The notes: generated from the sequence alone by a model not told the origin. A stretch of 64,000 nt of DNA from Photorhabdus caribbeanensis (GCF_018448885.1 NZ_RCWB01000012.1:1-64000), one strand, 5' to 3'. Counted from the stretch's first letter, positions 21,001-30,375 are shown. Made by a program: numbers and translations.

Positions 21001-21214
21001 CTGCCGAAGTCATCACATCGGGGCTTGCGCCGGGGTAGAGCGTGACAACCTGAATGGTGGGGTAGTCCACTTCCGGTAGCGCAGACACGGGCAACATGCG
21101 ATAGCCAATAATGCCCGCCAGCAAGATTGCTGCCATAAACAGCGTGGTGGCGACTGGTCGCAAGATGAACAGGCGTGATGGCCCGCCGCCTGGGATTGGG
21201 GAGCCTGCCTGCAT
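18068..21214 (-). CDS. mdtB: RND multidrug efflux pump subunit MdtB
   Basis: This 1048-residue partner of MdtC has the same architecture. It begins close to E. coli MdtB ([17 protein letters not shown]) and contains [18 protein letters not shown] and [18 protein letters not shown]. Proton movement through the membrane aspartates powers drug export. Its start touches the mdtA stop (1-base overlap) and its end overlaps mdtC by 4 bases, so mdtABC-baeSR is one tightly coupled operon. Confidence 0.95.
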   Translation of the reverse strand: MQAGSPIPGGGPSRLFILRPVATTLFMAAILLAGIIGYRMLPVSALPEVDYPTIQVVTLYPGASPDVMTSAVTAPLERQLGQMSGLKQMASQSSGGASVITLQFQLTLPLDVAEQEVQAAINAASNLLPNDLPYPPIYSKVNPADPPILTLAITSDAMPMTQIQDMAATRIAQKISQVNGVGLVTLAGGQRPAVRVKLNAQAVAAQGLDSETIRTAINNANVNSAKGSLDGPTRSVTLSANDQMKSVNDYRKLIIAYKNGSPVRLQDVATIEQGAENTKLGAWSNNKQAIVINVQRQPGANVIETTDKIRQMLPELISSLPKFVDMKILTDRTTTIRASVKDVQFELLLAIALVVMVIYLFLRNGIATLIPSIAVPLSLIGTFAVMYFCGFSVNNLTLMALTIATGFVVDDAIVVIENISRYIEQGEKPMTAALKGAGEIGFTIISLTFSLIAVLIPLFFMGDIVGRLFREFAITLAVAILISAIVSLTLTPMMCARILKPESQIKHNRFEQASEGFFEQMIAGYAVWLKRALNHPWITLGIALSTLALTALLYLMIPKGFFPSQDNGLIQGTLEAPQSISFAAMVDKQQQVSSLLLQDPAVENITTFVGVDGSNPTLNNGRLQITLKPLNQRDDRIVDIIPRLQEKIAAIPGVKLYLQPIQDLTIDTQVTRTQYQFTLQATSLDELSIWVPKLLAELKQKTELVDISSDWQDQGLIAYVKVDRDTASRLGISMAAIDNALYNAFGQRLISTIYTQANQYRIILEHDVTSTPGLAAFDNIRLNGTDGHVVPLRAIATIEQRFGPLAINHLAQFPSATFSFNVAEDASLEQAVNAVSDAAQLIKMPKDISTQFQGATLAFESALGNTLWLIAAAIIAMYIVLGILYESFIHPVTILSTLPTAGVGALLALMMAGHELDVIAIIGIILLIGIVKKNAIMMIDFALAAEREQGLPPYEAIYQACLLRFRPILMTTMAALLGALPLMLSTGVGAELRRPLGICMVGGLIMSQILTLFTTPVIYLLFDRLAHYRRNRRFSLPDTSSIDHQEPR

Positions 21215-22419
21215 CAGGAATTCTCCGTTTTGTCGTGTTTTTGTGGCTGAGGCTTATTTACCATCGGTGTGACAATATCCACCTTAGCGCCATCCGTCAG
21301 GCGATCGATGCCATCAGTGACTACTTTATCACCTGCTGCCAAGCCGGTACTGATAACAACACGCTTTGTATCCTGCAATTTGACCGTGACCAGATGTTTG
21401 CTGACTTTATTCTCTTTGCCTAACATCCAGACAAAATTCCCTTCATTACCCATTTGCAAAGCCGCATTTGGGATCACCACTGCGTTTTCCAGTGTATCGA
21501 CTTTAATATGGACATTAACGAACTGATTTGGGAATAAGATGCTATCTTGATTGGAAAAACGGGCTTTCAGCTTAATTGTGCCGGTAGCGGCATCAATTTG
21601 ATTATCAATGCTCAACAGTTTCCCTTCAGCAAGTTGTTGCTGATTATTGCGATCCCAGGCGCTAACAACGACGTCATGATTTACTTTCTGAGCTTGCAAA
21701 ACTGCATTGATATCGTTTTCAGGGAGTGAAAATAGTACATCTACTGGATCGGTTTGGGTAATAACCACAATAGGAGAGTTATTGCCGCTGGAGATAAAAT
21801 TCCCTACATCGATCTGTTTCAAACCCACTTTACCGGAAATGGGGGCGGTAATACGGCTGTAAGTGAGTTGAAGTTTGGCGCTATCAATTGCTGCTTGATC
21901 AACTTTCAGACTGGCCTCGTGTTGGCGGACAAGTGCGCGTTGATTATCCATTTCTTGTTGGGAAATCAGGTGAGTGCTTGCCAATTTCTGGTAGCGATTG
22001 AGATCCTGACGAGCATTCGCCAATATTGCTTCATCTTTAGCAAGTTGGCCTTTGGCTTGCGCTAGCTGAACCTGAAAAGGACGCGGATCGATTTCTGCCA
22101 GTAAATCCCCTTGTTTAATTTGTTGGCCTTCCTGAAAGTGCAAAGCGATAAGCTGACCTTCAACCCGGCTGGTTACTGTAGCGGTATTGGCGGCCTGAAT
22201 GGTGCCAAGCCCAGTTAGAAAGCGAGGGACTGCCTGCTCTTTTGCTGTGGCAACCTGTACCGGGGGTAACGGGGGATGCTTTAAACCAGAGGGTTGATCC
22301 GATGAGCTGGATTGTTGAGGGATTTTAAGTTGGTGCCAGAAAAATATAGCGGCAGCGATGGCAATGGCGACCAGTGCTGCACGGAAAAGGAGGGTACGGC
22401 GTTTATTATTTTGATTCAT
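21214..22419 (-). CDS. mdtA: Membrane fusion protein MdtA
   Basis: This 401-residue periplasmic adaptor has an N-terminal membrane anchor (about residues 10-26). Lipoyl/barrel-sandwich halves flank a coiled-coil hairpin (about residues 90-200) containing [14 protein letters not shown] and [18 protein letters not shown]. It bridges MdtBC to the TolC channel. It is the first gene of the mdtABC-baeSR operon and is preceded by a BaeR box about 100 bases upstream. Confidence 0.94.
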   Translation of the reverse strand: MNQNNKRRTLLFRAALVAIAIAAAIFFWHQLKIPQQSSSSDQPSGLKHPPLPPVQVATAKEQAVPRFLTGLGTIQAANTATVTSRVEGQLIALHFQEGQQIKQGDLLAEIDPRPFQVQLAQAKGQLAKDEAILANARQDLNRYQKLASTHLISQQEMDNQRALVRQHEASLKVDQAAIDSAKLQLTYSRITAPISGKVGLKQIDVGNFISSGNNSPIVVITQTDPVDVLFSLPENDINAVLQAQKVNHDVVVSAWDRNNQQQLAEGKLLSIDNQIDAATGTIKLKARFSNQDSILFPNQFVNVHIKVDTLENAVVIPNAALQMGNEGNFVWMLGKENKVSKHLVTVKLQDTKRVVISTGLAAGDKVVTDGIDRLTDGAKVDIVTPMVNKPQPQKHDKTENS

Positions 22420-22520
22420 TTCTTCGACATTCTCTCAAACACAAGGCTAGGGTATTGCTTGATTATGTCCGACTGAAATATCGGTTTAATCACATGTTAT
22501 TAGTTTAGACAGTGAGGATA

Positions 22521-22540
22521 GGCTAAAAAATGGAGAAAAT
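22521..22540 (-). promoter_or_regulatory. BaeR box upstream of mdtA
   Basis: On the minus strand this reads ATTTTCTCCATTTTTTAGCC. It closely matches the BaeR consensus (TTTTTCTCCAT, two bases, TTGGC type) and lies about 100 bases before mdtA, as in E. coli. BaeR binding here would make the operon self-activating through its own baeSR genes. Confidence 0.75.
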
Positions 22541-22814
22541 GTGGAAAATATGTCAAGGAAGCGCTTTTTAAGGTAAATTAAGGTGTTTTTTGTCAATTTT
22601 TTCGAGACGGCTCCAGAAATTATGCAAATGATGCTGCCTCTGTTGCCTTCATTTCCTTTACGGTTGTTGGATTGTATCTCCTAATTTTTGAGAGAATTTA
22701 GGTTGGTTATAAAATGCGGGATAAATATAATCAATATAAATATATTTCTCTACTCATATTTAAATGTGGCTTGAAAGAGGTAAATCTAATAAATAACTGT
22801 GATTGTTTATCTAG
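22541..22814. other. AT-rich intergenic DNA, no gene seen
   Basis: The stretch between the BaeR box and the regulator remnant shows no readable gene or strong repeat. It marks the boundary between the conserved efflux operon and the biosynthetic island. Confidence 0.4.
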
Positions 22815-23003
22815 GCTGTTTTTTTATGTTTTATATGTAAATACTATTTAGCCTCTGTTTTAGGTGTTTCAGTCAGGCAATTAAATAGAGTTATTAAGAG
22901 TTTGAATGAAAAAGGAGTAATTGTATCAAAGAATAAGAGAGTGGAAATTATTGATTATGATTTTTTAAAGAAAGATATTGAGTTTCAATTTGATGACAAG
23001 TAA
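22815..23003 (+). pseudogene. C-terminal remnant of a Crp/Fnr-family regulator
   Basis: An open frame from 22815 to the TAA at 23001 encodes the HTH of Crp/Fnr-type regulators: YLASVLGVSVRQLNRVIKSL, then NEKGVI and a final beta strand ending EFQFDDK. The stop at 22812 and the absence of any upstream cyclic-nucleotide-binding domain or start codon show that the N-terminal two thirds are gone. It resembles YeiL-type regulators in its LGVSVRQLNR pattern. It may once have controlled the adjacent cluster. Confidence 0.65.
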
Positions 23004-23084
23004 TGAAAAAAATCCTATTTTTTATCTCAGAATCGCTGCATTGTTTATTCTACTAACAATGCAGCAATCAACATAATGGTTAAA

Positions 23085-24617
23085 TTATGATATGAAATTA
23101 AAATAACCAGATTCTGAGAAATCTTTGCCAGATTCTTTGAAACGTTCCTTTGGCAGTGGGTAGCCTAAAGAGAGATATTTTTCAGCAAAATAGAGAGCGC
23201 TTTGGTTGGTTAACCCGATAGCATTAAGTCTGTCAACAACGCTCTTTGGTAGATTGCATTTAATATCTTTAACGTAATCAATAATAGTATTTTTTACCCC
23301 GCTGCCATCTGGCATTCTTATTTTTGGTCTGTCAATGATATATTCGGGTATTTTTCCTCTGAATGCTTCACGTAAAATATGTTTTTCTACTCCGTTATTC
23401 AGTTTGTAAGAAAAATCCAGACTTAAAACATAAGGAACCAATACTGAATCCATAAAGGGAACTCTTGCTTCAACCGTATTTCTCATGCTTGCCCGATCAA
23501 CTCTTTGTAAATCAGTTCTGTGAAGATTATTTAATCGATATAGGGAGAGATGATGGGGATCGGGATACGTCTTAAATAAATCGTAGCCAGCAAAAATTTC
23601 ATCACTACCTTCTCCACATAAAGCAATTTTAAAGCCGAGGCGGTTAGCAATATAATAGCCAAAGTGAGCAATATTCGAATCGATTGCATCGATTTGTTCG
23701 AAAAATTCACCATAATAGATGGCATCTTGGATGTTATTAATTAATTCTTCCTGAGTAAATGTATATATAATATGCTTTATGTTGTTTTCAGAACAATATC
23801 TTTGGGCAATTTCAATATCTTTTGAACCCGGTAATCCAAATGAAATCGCCGTAATATCGTGGTGATATTTTTTTGCAAGATAAAGTACAATGGTACTGTC
23901 GATACCGCCGCTAAACATAATGGATATGGGCAGGTCTGTATCAACCCTCTTTCTGACAGCATTATCTAACAGTGAATAGACTTTTTCTTTTGCCTGTTCG
24001 AAATTATCGTGGCTTGTGGAAATATTTGTGTCGTAGCTAATATATTTTTCACTGGTAAATCCGTCGAAAATTGAACCGGGTTCAACGGGTTTAATTTCTG
24101 AGTTAAACTCGATCAATGATTTTATTTCTGACGCCACATACCAGTTACCTTCTTTTTGGGTGTAATAGAGAGGCTTTATTCCGATGTGATCTCTGCCTAA
24201 TAAGAATTTATTATTCTTATTGTCAAATAGAATAAAGCTAAACATTCCATCTAGTTTTCTAACAAATGAGTTGCCATAGCAAATATAGGCAATTAGGGCG
24301 ACTTCAGCATCACCACCATTGTTAAATTGATAACCTTGTTTAATTAATTCATTTCGAAGAGACTTATAATTATAAATTTGACCATTCAAAACAAGATGAA
24401 GGTCATGTTCTTGATTCGATATGGGCTGATAGGCTGAATCGCGTTCGACAATAGCAAGTCTGTTGGTTGCGATTGCAAAATTATTTCTAACAACTTTCTC
24501 ATTAAACCGAGATGAATCACCTCGGTGCGCTATTTTTGACATTATAGTATGTAGCTTATTGTCAATATCATCAATAAGCCTGTTTTCGGTATTAAAAACA
24601 CCACCAATTCCACACAT
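23085..24617 (-). CDS. asnB: Asparagine synthetase B-type glutamine-dependent amidotransferase
   Basis: This 510-residue protein starts MCGIGG, placing the nucleophile Cys2 of class II glutaminase domains at the N-terminus. The synthetase half has the PP-loop SGGIDST, CGEGSDEIFAGY and RVPFMDS. Both halves look active: glutamine-derived ammonia would be added to an acyl-adenylate. It could be a true asparagine synthetase, but it is shorter than E. coli AsnB (554) and is the last gene of a four-gene run with two EPSP-synthase homologues. A role in amidating a pathway intermediate is therefore inferred. Cys2 argues against a beta-lactam-synthetase-type enzyme. Confidence 0.8.
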   Translation of the reverse strand: MCGIGGVFNTENRLIDDIDNKLHTIMSKIAHRGDSSRFNEKVVRNNFAIATNRLAIVERDSAYQPISNQEHDLHLVLNGQIYNYKSLRNELIKQGYQFNNGGDAEVALIAYICYGNSFVRKLDGMFSFILFDNKNNKFLLGRDHIGIKPLYYTQKEGNWYVASEIKSLIEFNSEIKPVEPGSIFDGFTSEKYISYDTNISTSHDNFEQAKEKVYSLLDNAVRKRVDTDLPISIMFSGGIDSTIVLYLAKKYHHDITAISFGLPGSKDIEIAQRYCSENNIKHIIYTFTQEELINNIQDAIYYGEFFEQIDAIDSNIAHFGYYIANRLGFKIALCGEGSDEIFAGYDLFKTYPDPHHLSLYRLNNLHRTDLQRVDRASMRNTVEARVPFMDSVLVPYVLSLDFSYKLNNGVEKHILREAFRGKIPEYIIDRPKIRMPDGSGVKNTIIDYVKDIKCNLPKSVVDRLNAIGLTNQSALYFAEKYLSLGYPLPKERFKESGKDFSESGYFNFIS

Positions 24618-24652
24618 AGTGAGTTCCTTTGGTTAAGAGTTATCAATGATAT

Positions 24653-26008
24653 TTAAACGTCTTCTGGTATAGGTCCAGAATATTTTAATTCATTCACATT
24701 GGCGCCTAATGTGGATATTTCAGCGAAATATTCTGGATAGGTTTGACCAACATGATATGGCTCACTAATAATGAGTGGTTCATCACAATGTAAACCTATT
24801 GTTGTCAGCGCCATGATTAATCCATGATCGTAATGACCATCAACAATAACACCGCCTTTATATCCATATGGATTGCCATAAATAATTAATTGGTCTAGCT
24901 TCTCTTCTGATCTAATGCCTATTTTGTCCAATTCCCGTCGAAAATCAGAAATTCTGTCTGATTCTTTATAGCGGATATGTTCAATGTTATAGAAAACGCT
25001 TTTACCATCGGCAAACGCAGCTAATGCAGCAAGTGCAGGTACGGCATCTGGCGCCAGTGAACCATCGAAATCCTGCGCTTTCAGGGCGCCGCCAGATCGA
25101 ATATTGAGACAATCTTCTTTGGTAAAGCTGATTTTCGTTCCGCTGTTAATTAAATAATCCACCACCGCGCCATTACCTAATTCTTCCTCAAAGAAGCCGT
25201 TTAGGGTGACGTCAGAATTCAGTGAGGCGCAAAGCGCAAGGATCGCTGCTGTACTGGCTGGATCAGCGCCGACGCTAAATTCTGATGGGATAAATCGACT
25301 CTTTCCTGTCGTAAAGAAATTGCGGAATTTATCGTCATATTCAATATTAATTCCGGCTTTGCGTAAATTATTAATTGTCGTGTGAACCATCGATGGTGAG
25401 GTAATTGTATCGGTGACTTTTATTTGCAGATCTCGTTCACTAATAGCACCTAAGTAAAGTAGCCCACTCAGGAATTGGGAGCTCTTTCTGCATGAAATTT
25501 CAGTGTAACTGCCGATGTTTCTATTTGATTTCATGCTTATTGGTAAAAGTGAATCAGGCCCCACTGCGGTGCACTGAATATTGAGTAATTTTAGTGCATT
25601 GACCATTTCTGATTGTGATCGCGTCCCCAGAGAGTGACTGTATTCTGTAATAAATTCAGTATCAGGCAAATAACCAGATACGCCCATTAATAGCCGTAAT
25701 ACAACACCAGAATTACCAGGGTTAAAGATGATTTTTTTATCGATTTTTCTGACATCGATGCCTTCTACGATTGTCCCTGTAATATCACTATTAAATGATG
25801 CGCCTAAATGGGAACAGTTTAATTTCATTGCTGTTGTATTGTTCCCTGATGCCATGTTATTTATTTTACTTGTACCTTCCGTTAATGATGCAGTCAGAAT
25901 GGCACGAGTTGAAGAGCTTTTTGAGGCAGGTAAAGTTATTGAACCATTGAGTAATTTGGTCTTGTTTATTTCGATAAATGGCGGATGATTATTACCATAA
26001 TACTTCAT
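24653..26008 (-). CDS. EPSP synthase (AroA) homologue, catalytic-type, altered PEP site
   Basis: This 451-residue protein has the two-domain enolpyruvyl-transferase fold. It keeps K30-S31 (AroA K22-S23), NSGVVLR at 99-105, R130, SSQ at 176-178, catalytic D321 (AroA D313) and KESDR at 348-352 (AroA E341 and R344). Two PEP-binding residues differ: the DHR motif is DHG (G396) and the lysine before the TFP motif is Q422. It is probably a specialised enzyme acting on another substrate rather than the shikimate-pathway AroA. It is separated from the neighbouring homologue by 28 bases in the same transcription unit. Base composition is AT-rich. Confidence 0.8.
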   Translation of the reverse strand: MKYYGNNHPPFIEINKTKLLNGSITLPASKSSSTRAILTASLTEGTSKINNMASGNNTTAMKLNCSHLGASFNSDITGTIVEGIDVRKIDKKIIFNPGNSGVVLRLLMGVSGYLPDTEFITEYSHSLGTRSQSEMVNALKLLNIQCTAVGPDSLLPISMKSNRNIGSYTEISCRKSSQFLSGLLYLGAISERDLQIKVTDTITSPSMVHTTINNLRKAGINIEYDDKFRNFFTTGKSRFIPSEFSVGADPASTAAILALCASLNSDVTLNGFFEEELGNGAVVDYLINSGTKISFTKEDCLNIRSGGALKAQDFDGSLAPDAVPALAALAAFADGKSVFYNIEHIRYKESDRISDFRRELDKIGIRSEEKLDQLIIYGNPYGYKGGVIVDGHYDHGLIMALTTIGLHCDEPLIISEPYHVGQTYPEYFAEISTLGANVNELKYSGPIPEDV

Positions 26009-26036
26009 ATTTTTATCTCGTTTATTATACTGTTAA

Positions 26037-27341
26037 TTAACTTATTTTAGCCCCGAGAGAACTTAAGGATTGGATAAATCCAGGAAAACCATCATCTAAT
26101 TTATGTATATGATTGATGGTTGTTTGTTCTCTTGCCCCTAGTGATGCAATAATATTGGATGCGCAAATTCGATGATCATAGTAGCTGAATATTTCAACGC
26201 CTCCTTTTAATGGCCCATTACCGTTAATCCTTATTTTGTTGAAAGCTCCAGTATCATTAAAAATTAAATAACTTTTTCCTCCCATCATGCGTATATTTTC
26301 GTTGATAATAAATGCGCGTTGACATTTATGATTGTTTATAGCATTTAGACCGGAAAATGTGATGTCTCCATTACCATTAATCGCTGCTGCGATAATATTA
26401 GTGGCAACGGAAGGGAGCTCGTTTAAATAGATTTCATCTGTAATGGTGTTATTTTCCTTCTCCAAGATGATATTAAAATCTTTCTTAATTGGATTATAGA
26501 TTAAATCCATACCAAATTTTTTATATATGTCAAATAATACTCTTTCGTTAATGGTATTCCCCAGATAATAATTTTTTATGGTGACTTTACTTGGTCTATT
26601 AATACTTAACATTGATGAGGCGATATAGCTTAGTGATGTAAAGTCCGAAGGGATGTTAATAGTAATATCTTTTGATTGATATTCAGTTGAAATAAATGTG
26701 CTGCCTATTCGGGTGATTTTACTTCCCAGTAATGCCATCATTTTAATTGTTATATCGATATATCCACTCTTAGTTTCGCTGTCATTGTTAATGATAATAC
26801 TTTTCCCTTTAATAAATGGCGAAACAAGCAGAGAGAATGATAGGAATTGAGTGCTCTTATTGAAGTTTAATGGTGACTGTGACGGATATATTCTCCTGGA
26901 AACCATGACGATATTTTCTTTTTGCTTTTCTGCAAATACATTTAGATATGAAAAAAATGATTCATCATACAGGCTTTCTCTGTTAAACAGTGAATCATTG
27001 CATTTTATATAAACTTCTTTTTCTGTCAGTGAGGCCAAGGCGACACTGATTCTAAATAACATACCAGAGCCATTAGCGTTAATAATCTCATTACAATGAT
27101 ATATTGGATGTGCTCCTTTCAATATGATGTGATGTTCACCTCTGTCCAGAATTTGCAACCCAAACTGTTGTAAAGCGATAAGGAGATCTTCTGTTTCGGT
27201 ACACCACGATATATTATTTACGGTTGTTGTTTCCTCATTCAATAGTGCTAATAGCAGCGCTCTCTGGATATGAGGCTTAGATGATGGTATGACTATTTCC
27301 CCATTAAGAGTAGAACCGGGGAGCACGCTAATTTTATTCAT
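26037..27341 (-). CDS. Second EPSP synthase homologue, diverged active site
   Basis: This 434-residue member of the same fold has SKPHIQRALL (K22), GSGMLFR (R97), R121, STQFLS (Q165) and YYDHR (H390-R391). The equivalents of the catalytic acids D313 and E341 are replaced (S311 and C340), and the PEP-binding lysine before the final FP motif is D417. It is very different from its downstream neighbour. It may be a non-catalytic partner, or an enzyme that binds a phosphorylated cyclic substrate with other chemistry. It lies in an operon between the Rid protein and the catalytic-type homologue. Confidence 0.75.
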   Translation of the reverse strand: MNKISVLPGSTLNGEIVIPSSKPHIQRALLLALLNEETTTVNNISWCTETEDLLIALQQFGLQILDRGEHHIILKGAHPIYHCNEIINANGSGMLFRISVALASLTEKEVYIKCNDSLFNRESLYDESFFSYLNVFAEKQKENIVMVSRRIYPSQSPLNFNKSTQFLSFSLLVSPFIKGKSIIINNDSETKSGYIDITIKMMALLGSKITRIGSTFISTEYQSKDITINIPSDFTSLSYIASSMLSINRPSKVTIKNYYLGNTINERVLFDIYKKFGMDLIYNPIKKDFNIILEKENNTITDEIYLNELPSVATNIIAAAINGNGDITFSGLNAINNHKCQRAFIINENIRMMGGKSYLIFNDTGAFNKIRINGNGPLKGGVEIFSYYDHRICASNIIASLGAREQTTINHIHKLDDGFPGFIQSLSSLGAKIS

Positions 27342-27391
27342 GCCAAGCCTCCAGGTAGATTAATTACCATTGGTATCATTTTTTAATTTAA

Positions 27392-27790
27392 CTATTTGCT
27401 GTCGATGGCAATAGTTGTAATTTCAACGTAATGTTCTGGCTTCACCATTGATTTAACGGCAATGGTGGTATTGACGGGTCGTATATCGCCAAATTTCTCA
27501 TTAAATGCTCGACAATAATCATCAAAATGTTGGAAATCTGCTAAATGTGTTACTGTGCTGACAACATCAGTCAGTTCTGCACCAAGCTCTTTTAAATATT
27601 TCTCAATTTTTTCTATGATAAATAGAGTTTGCTCGTAAGCATTTTCCCCCATAACATTTCCATCACCATCTGAAGCAACGCATCCTGCAATAAAAATTTG
27701 ATTACCCACTCTTTTCCCTCTTGAGTATCCCATTTTATTTTCCCACGGAGAGGGGCTGAATACTGTTTTTCTAATTTCATGAGATGACAT
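27392..27790 (-). CDS. Rid (YjgF/YER057c/UK114) family protein lacking the catalytic arginine
   Basis: This 132-residue small trimer-forming fold has the family C-terminus (PVNTTIAVKSMV, then YVEITTIA). True RidA imine deaminases have an Arg before the last strand (E. coli R105). Here the region reads VKSMVKPEHY with no Arg, so enamine/imine hydrolysis as in RidA is unlikely and another Rid subfamily is implied. ATG at 27790 follows AGGAG. It is the first gene of the minus-strand arm of the cluster and is placed to handle or bind an unstable amino-acid-derived intermediate (inference). Confidence 0.8.
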   Translation of the reverse strand: MSSHEIRKTVFSPSPWENKMGYSRGKRVGNQIFIAGCVASDGDGNVMGENAYEQTLFIIEKIEKYLKELGAELTDVVSTVTHLADFQHFDDYCRAFNEKFGDIRPVNTTIAVKSMVKPEHYVEITTIAIDSK

Positions 27791-28242
27791 AAGCACTCCT
27801 ATAAATAAAGATATATAAGAAAAAGATTTTGGAATAATAAATTAATTTAAACAATTTATTCCGTTAACTAAAAAATATTCGTAAATCAATGTAGTATTAA
27901 TAAAAGTATATAAGTTCTGATATGTCAAATAAAATTAATTATTAAAATAGAATAATTATTTATTTTTTTATTTTAAAAATGAATAAATATTTTCTCTTGA
28001 CGGTGAAATTATTTTTTTATGGAGAAATTTCTATTATTATTGAATTGGTTATGTATTAAAGAGTTGAGTCTGGTTGTATTTTGACTGTTTTTGTATTTGA
28101 AAGTCACCTTAGTTGGAACTATACATGATGATTAGGTCATCTTAATTTTGCCGGAAATTTTATTTATTAATAAAAATAGATGATTTAAAGAGTAAATAAA
28201 ATAAGTATAGAGTAGTAATTGTTAACTGATGATGGGGGAAAT
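27791..28242. promoter_or_regulatory. Divergent promoter region of the biosynthetic cluster
   Basis: This 450-base, very AT-rich region lies between the two arms and must hold both promoters. An imperfect inverted repeat (GGAATAATAAATT at 27831-27843 facing AATTTATTCC at 27853-27862) lies about 40 bases before the Rid gene and could be an operator. No clear sigma-70 promoter pair was identified. Confidence 0.4.
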
Positions 28243-29499
28243 ATGGGCGTTTTTATTTTTATTGAAGCAAGGCCGGTTGAGTGCTCAGCAATTGATTATA
28301 TTAGAAATTTAGGATTTTCTCCGGTATTGTTTACTTCGATGGCATCAATGAATAAAGGATTATATGATGATTTGAGAAAGGAATTATTTGATAATGTTTA
28401 TTATTTAGATACGAGAAGCAGTACAGATATCATTAATTTAATTAAAGATAATGGCATTCCTATTGCAGCGATTTTGGGCTGCTATGATGATTTTATGATT
28501 GTGGCGTCTGAAGTGGCGTTAGAATTTGGTTTACCTCACCCGGATATAAATGGTTTGAGGAACGCATTTAGTAAGAAGAATGTTAGGGATATCCTGGCAC
28601 AACATGGTTATGAACAACCGGCCTACGAGGTTTTTTCTTATAATAATATTCCAGAAAATCCTAAAGTTCCTTTTCCGTTTGTTATTAAGCCACTTCGTGA
28701 TGCGGGGGCTTATGGAGTATCACTTTGTAAATCTCTAGATGATTACCGCCATGTAATTTCAGGAATTTCATCTAATGGCACAATGTCAATGCTCGGTAAA
28801 GTCAATGAGGAGTTCTTGATAGAGGAATTTCTGCAAGGAAATTTTTATGGGGCGGAATTAATTTATAGTCATGATGAATGGCATGTAATTGGTATCAATA
28901 GAATTTTTGTTTCTCCTGATGATGACCTGTGTATGATAGGTTTATCTCATCCTGCTGAACTGTCTGGATTTGAATTTGCAATGGCTTGTAAACTTGTTAA
29001 AGAGTGGGTAGCCGTTTTGGAATTACGGGGTGGAGCAATAAATGTAGAATTTATTTATACCTCTCGTGGGCCTGTATTAGTTGAGATCAATTTGCGCATA
29101 GCGGGAGCCAGAGCCACTCAACAGATTTTCATGACCTCTGGGATTGATATGGTCAAATACTTGGTGGACTTTGTTTGTGGTATCGAAAGTTCTATATCAC
29201 TAGAATCGGAAAGAGTTTATCCATTTGTCGCTGATGCATTTGTTTTTTATCGTGGTGATGGGATGGTAAATGATATCAGGATAGATGCTGATATTCCTTA
29301 TTTCATCTCCGCAGGGTTTAAAAAAACACCTTTTACTATTTCATTTAAAAGTGAAAGTTCATCTAAAAGTAAAAATTCATCAAAAAATAAAAATTTTGGT
29401 TCTATTGTCGGTTATGTTCTGGCTTATGGTAATAGTTGTGAGGAAGCGATGGAAAATGCGACACGTATTGCTAACCGCGTACAGTTAATAACAAATTAA
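28243..29499 (+). CDS. ATP-grasp ligase
   Basis: This protein of about 418 residues has an ATP-grasp core: nucleotide-binding FPFVIKPLRDAGAYGV, EEFLIEEFLQGNFYGAEL, and the metal-binding end GPVLVEINLRIAGARATQQI. The pattern fits carboxylate-amine ligases such as L-amino-acid (dipeptide) ligases, which use ATP to make an acyl-phosphate and join it to an amine. ATG at 28243, after GGGGGAA, is preferred to the TTG at 28219. Near the C-terminus a lysine/serine/asparagine-rich insert is built from three in-frame 18-bp repeats. It is followed after 15 bases by the exporter. Confidence 0.82.
   Translation: MGVFIFIEARPVECSAIDYIRNLGFSPVLFTSMASMNKGLYDDLRKELFDNVYYLDTRSSTDIINLIKDNGIPIAAILGCYDDFMIVASEVALEFGLPHPDINGLRNAFSKKNVRDILAQHGYEQPAYEVFSYNNIPENPKVPFPFVIKPLRDAGAYGVSLCKSLDDYRHVISGISSNGTMSMLGKVNEEFLIEEFLQGNFYGAELIYSHDEWHVIGINRIFVSPDDDLCMIGLSHPAELSGFEFAMACKLVKEWVAVLELRGGAINVEFIYTSRGPVLVEINLRIAGARATQQIFMTSGIDMVKYLVDFVCGIESSISLESERVYPFVADAFVFYRGDGMVNDIRIDADIPYFISAGFKKTPFTISFKSESSSKSKNSSKNKNFGSIVGYVLAYGNSCEEAMENATRIANRVQLITN
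29341..29394 (+). repeat. Three in-frame 18-bp tandem repeats inside the ATP-grasp gene
   Basis: Units of the form TCATYTAAAAGTRAAART occur three times in a row with a few substitutions, coding for SFKSES, SSKSKN and SSKNKN. The unit length is a multiple of three, so copy-number changes would keep the frame. Confidence 0.75.
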
Positions 29500-29514
29500 T
29501 AAGAGATTATCACT

Positions 29515-30360
29515 ATGGCGATTCTGATGGGGTTGATTTCAGCATTGTGTTGGGGAAGTACTGATTTTTTGGCAGGGCAAGTGGCAAGAAAAGTTGGTGT
29601 GGCTAAATCTTTATTCTACAGTCAGCTATTTGGTTTTTTTGTTTTATCGTTATTGTTGTTCTTTTATTTTAAGATGTCGTTTGTTAATGCAAGCTTCTTT
29701 CAACTGACTGTATGTGTTGTTGCTTCGGTTTGCAATTTAATGGCAATGGTGTTTCTGCTTAAAGCGTTATCGATCGGCAAGGCTTCTATTGTCGCGCCGA
29801 TTGTTTCGCTTTATGGCGCTGTTACCACGATTCTGTCACTGATAAATGGGAAACCAATAACCGCTTTGGTTTTGTTTAGTCTATTTATTTGTGTTGTTGG
29901 CGCCTGTCTAACCAGTATACCGAAATCAAAAGATGGACAACGAGAATCATCCGGTTCAATTTTCTTTGCGCTTTTATCTTCACTGATGTTTGGTTTAGGT
30001 TTCTGGTTGCAAGGGGAATTTGCTGTTAGAGATCTGGGTGTTATCAATGCGTTATGGGTTTATTATTTAACCGCTGTGGTTCTTTTGTTCCTCACATTGT
30101 TAAAAAAAGGGAATTTATCATTACCGCCGATTTCAATTATCGCTCTGGTTTTTTCAATTAGTTTCTTTAGTTTGATAGGGTTTGCTTCATTAGCTTACGG
30201 TTCTGCAACGGGACATGTTGCAGTCGTTACCGTTCTGAGTTCATTGGCTAGTGGAGTCACCGCCTTATTAGGCTTTTTTATTCGCGGAGAACGGTTGAGC
30301 CGAATTCAGTGGATTGGCATTGTGGTAATAATAGCGGGGGTTATTCTTTTGAAATTATGA
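29515..30360 (+). CDS. EamA/DMT family transporter
   Basis: This 281-residue protein has ten hydrophobic segments in two EamA repeats (about 1-137 and 150-280). The N-terminal motif GLISALCWGSTDFLAG is typical of drug/metabolite exporters. Its position directly behind the ATP-grasp gene suggests that it exports the product of the cluster. The substrate cannot be read from sequence. There is no sign of disruption. Confidence 0.83.
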   Translation: MAILMGLISALCWGSTDFLAGQVARKVGVAKSLFYSQLFGFFVLSLLLFFYFKMSFVNASFFQLTVCVVASVCNLMAMVFLLKALSIGKASIVAPIVSLYGAVTTILSLINGKPITALVLFSLFICVVGACLTSIPKSKDGQRESSGSIFFALLSSLMFGLGFWLQGEFAVRDLGVINALWVYYLTAVVLLFLTLLKKGNLSLPPISIIALVFSISFFSLIGFASLAYGSATGHVAVVTVLSSLASGVTALLGFFIRGERLSRIQWIGIVVIIAGVILLKL

Positions 30361-30375
30361 CATTTATAACAGTTT

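Noticed and set aside
23085-24617. AsnB-type protein as a beta-lactam or carbapenam synthetase
   Set aside because: Those enzymes lose the N-terminal glutaminase cysteine. Here MCGIGG keeps Cys2 and no other carbapenem genes are nearby.
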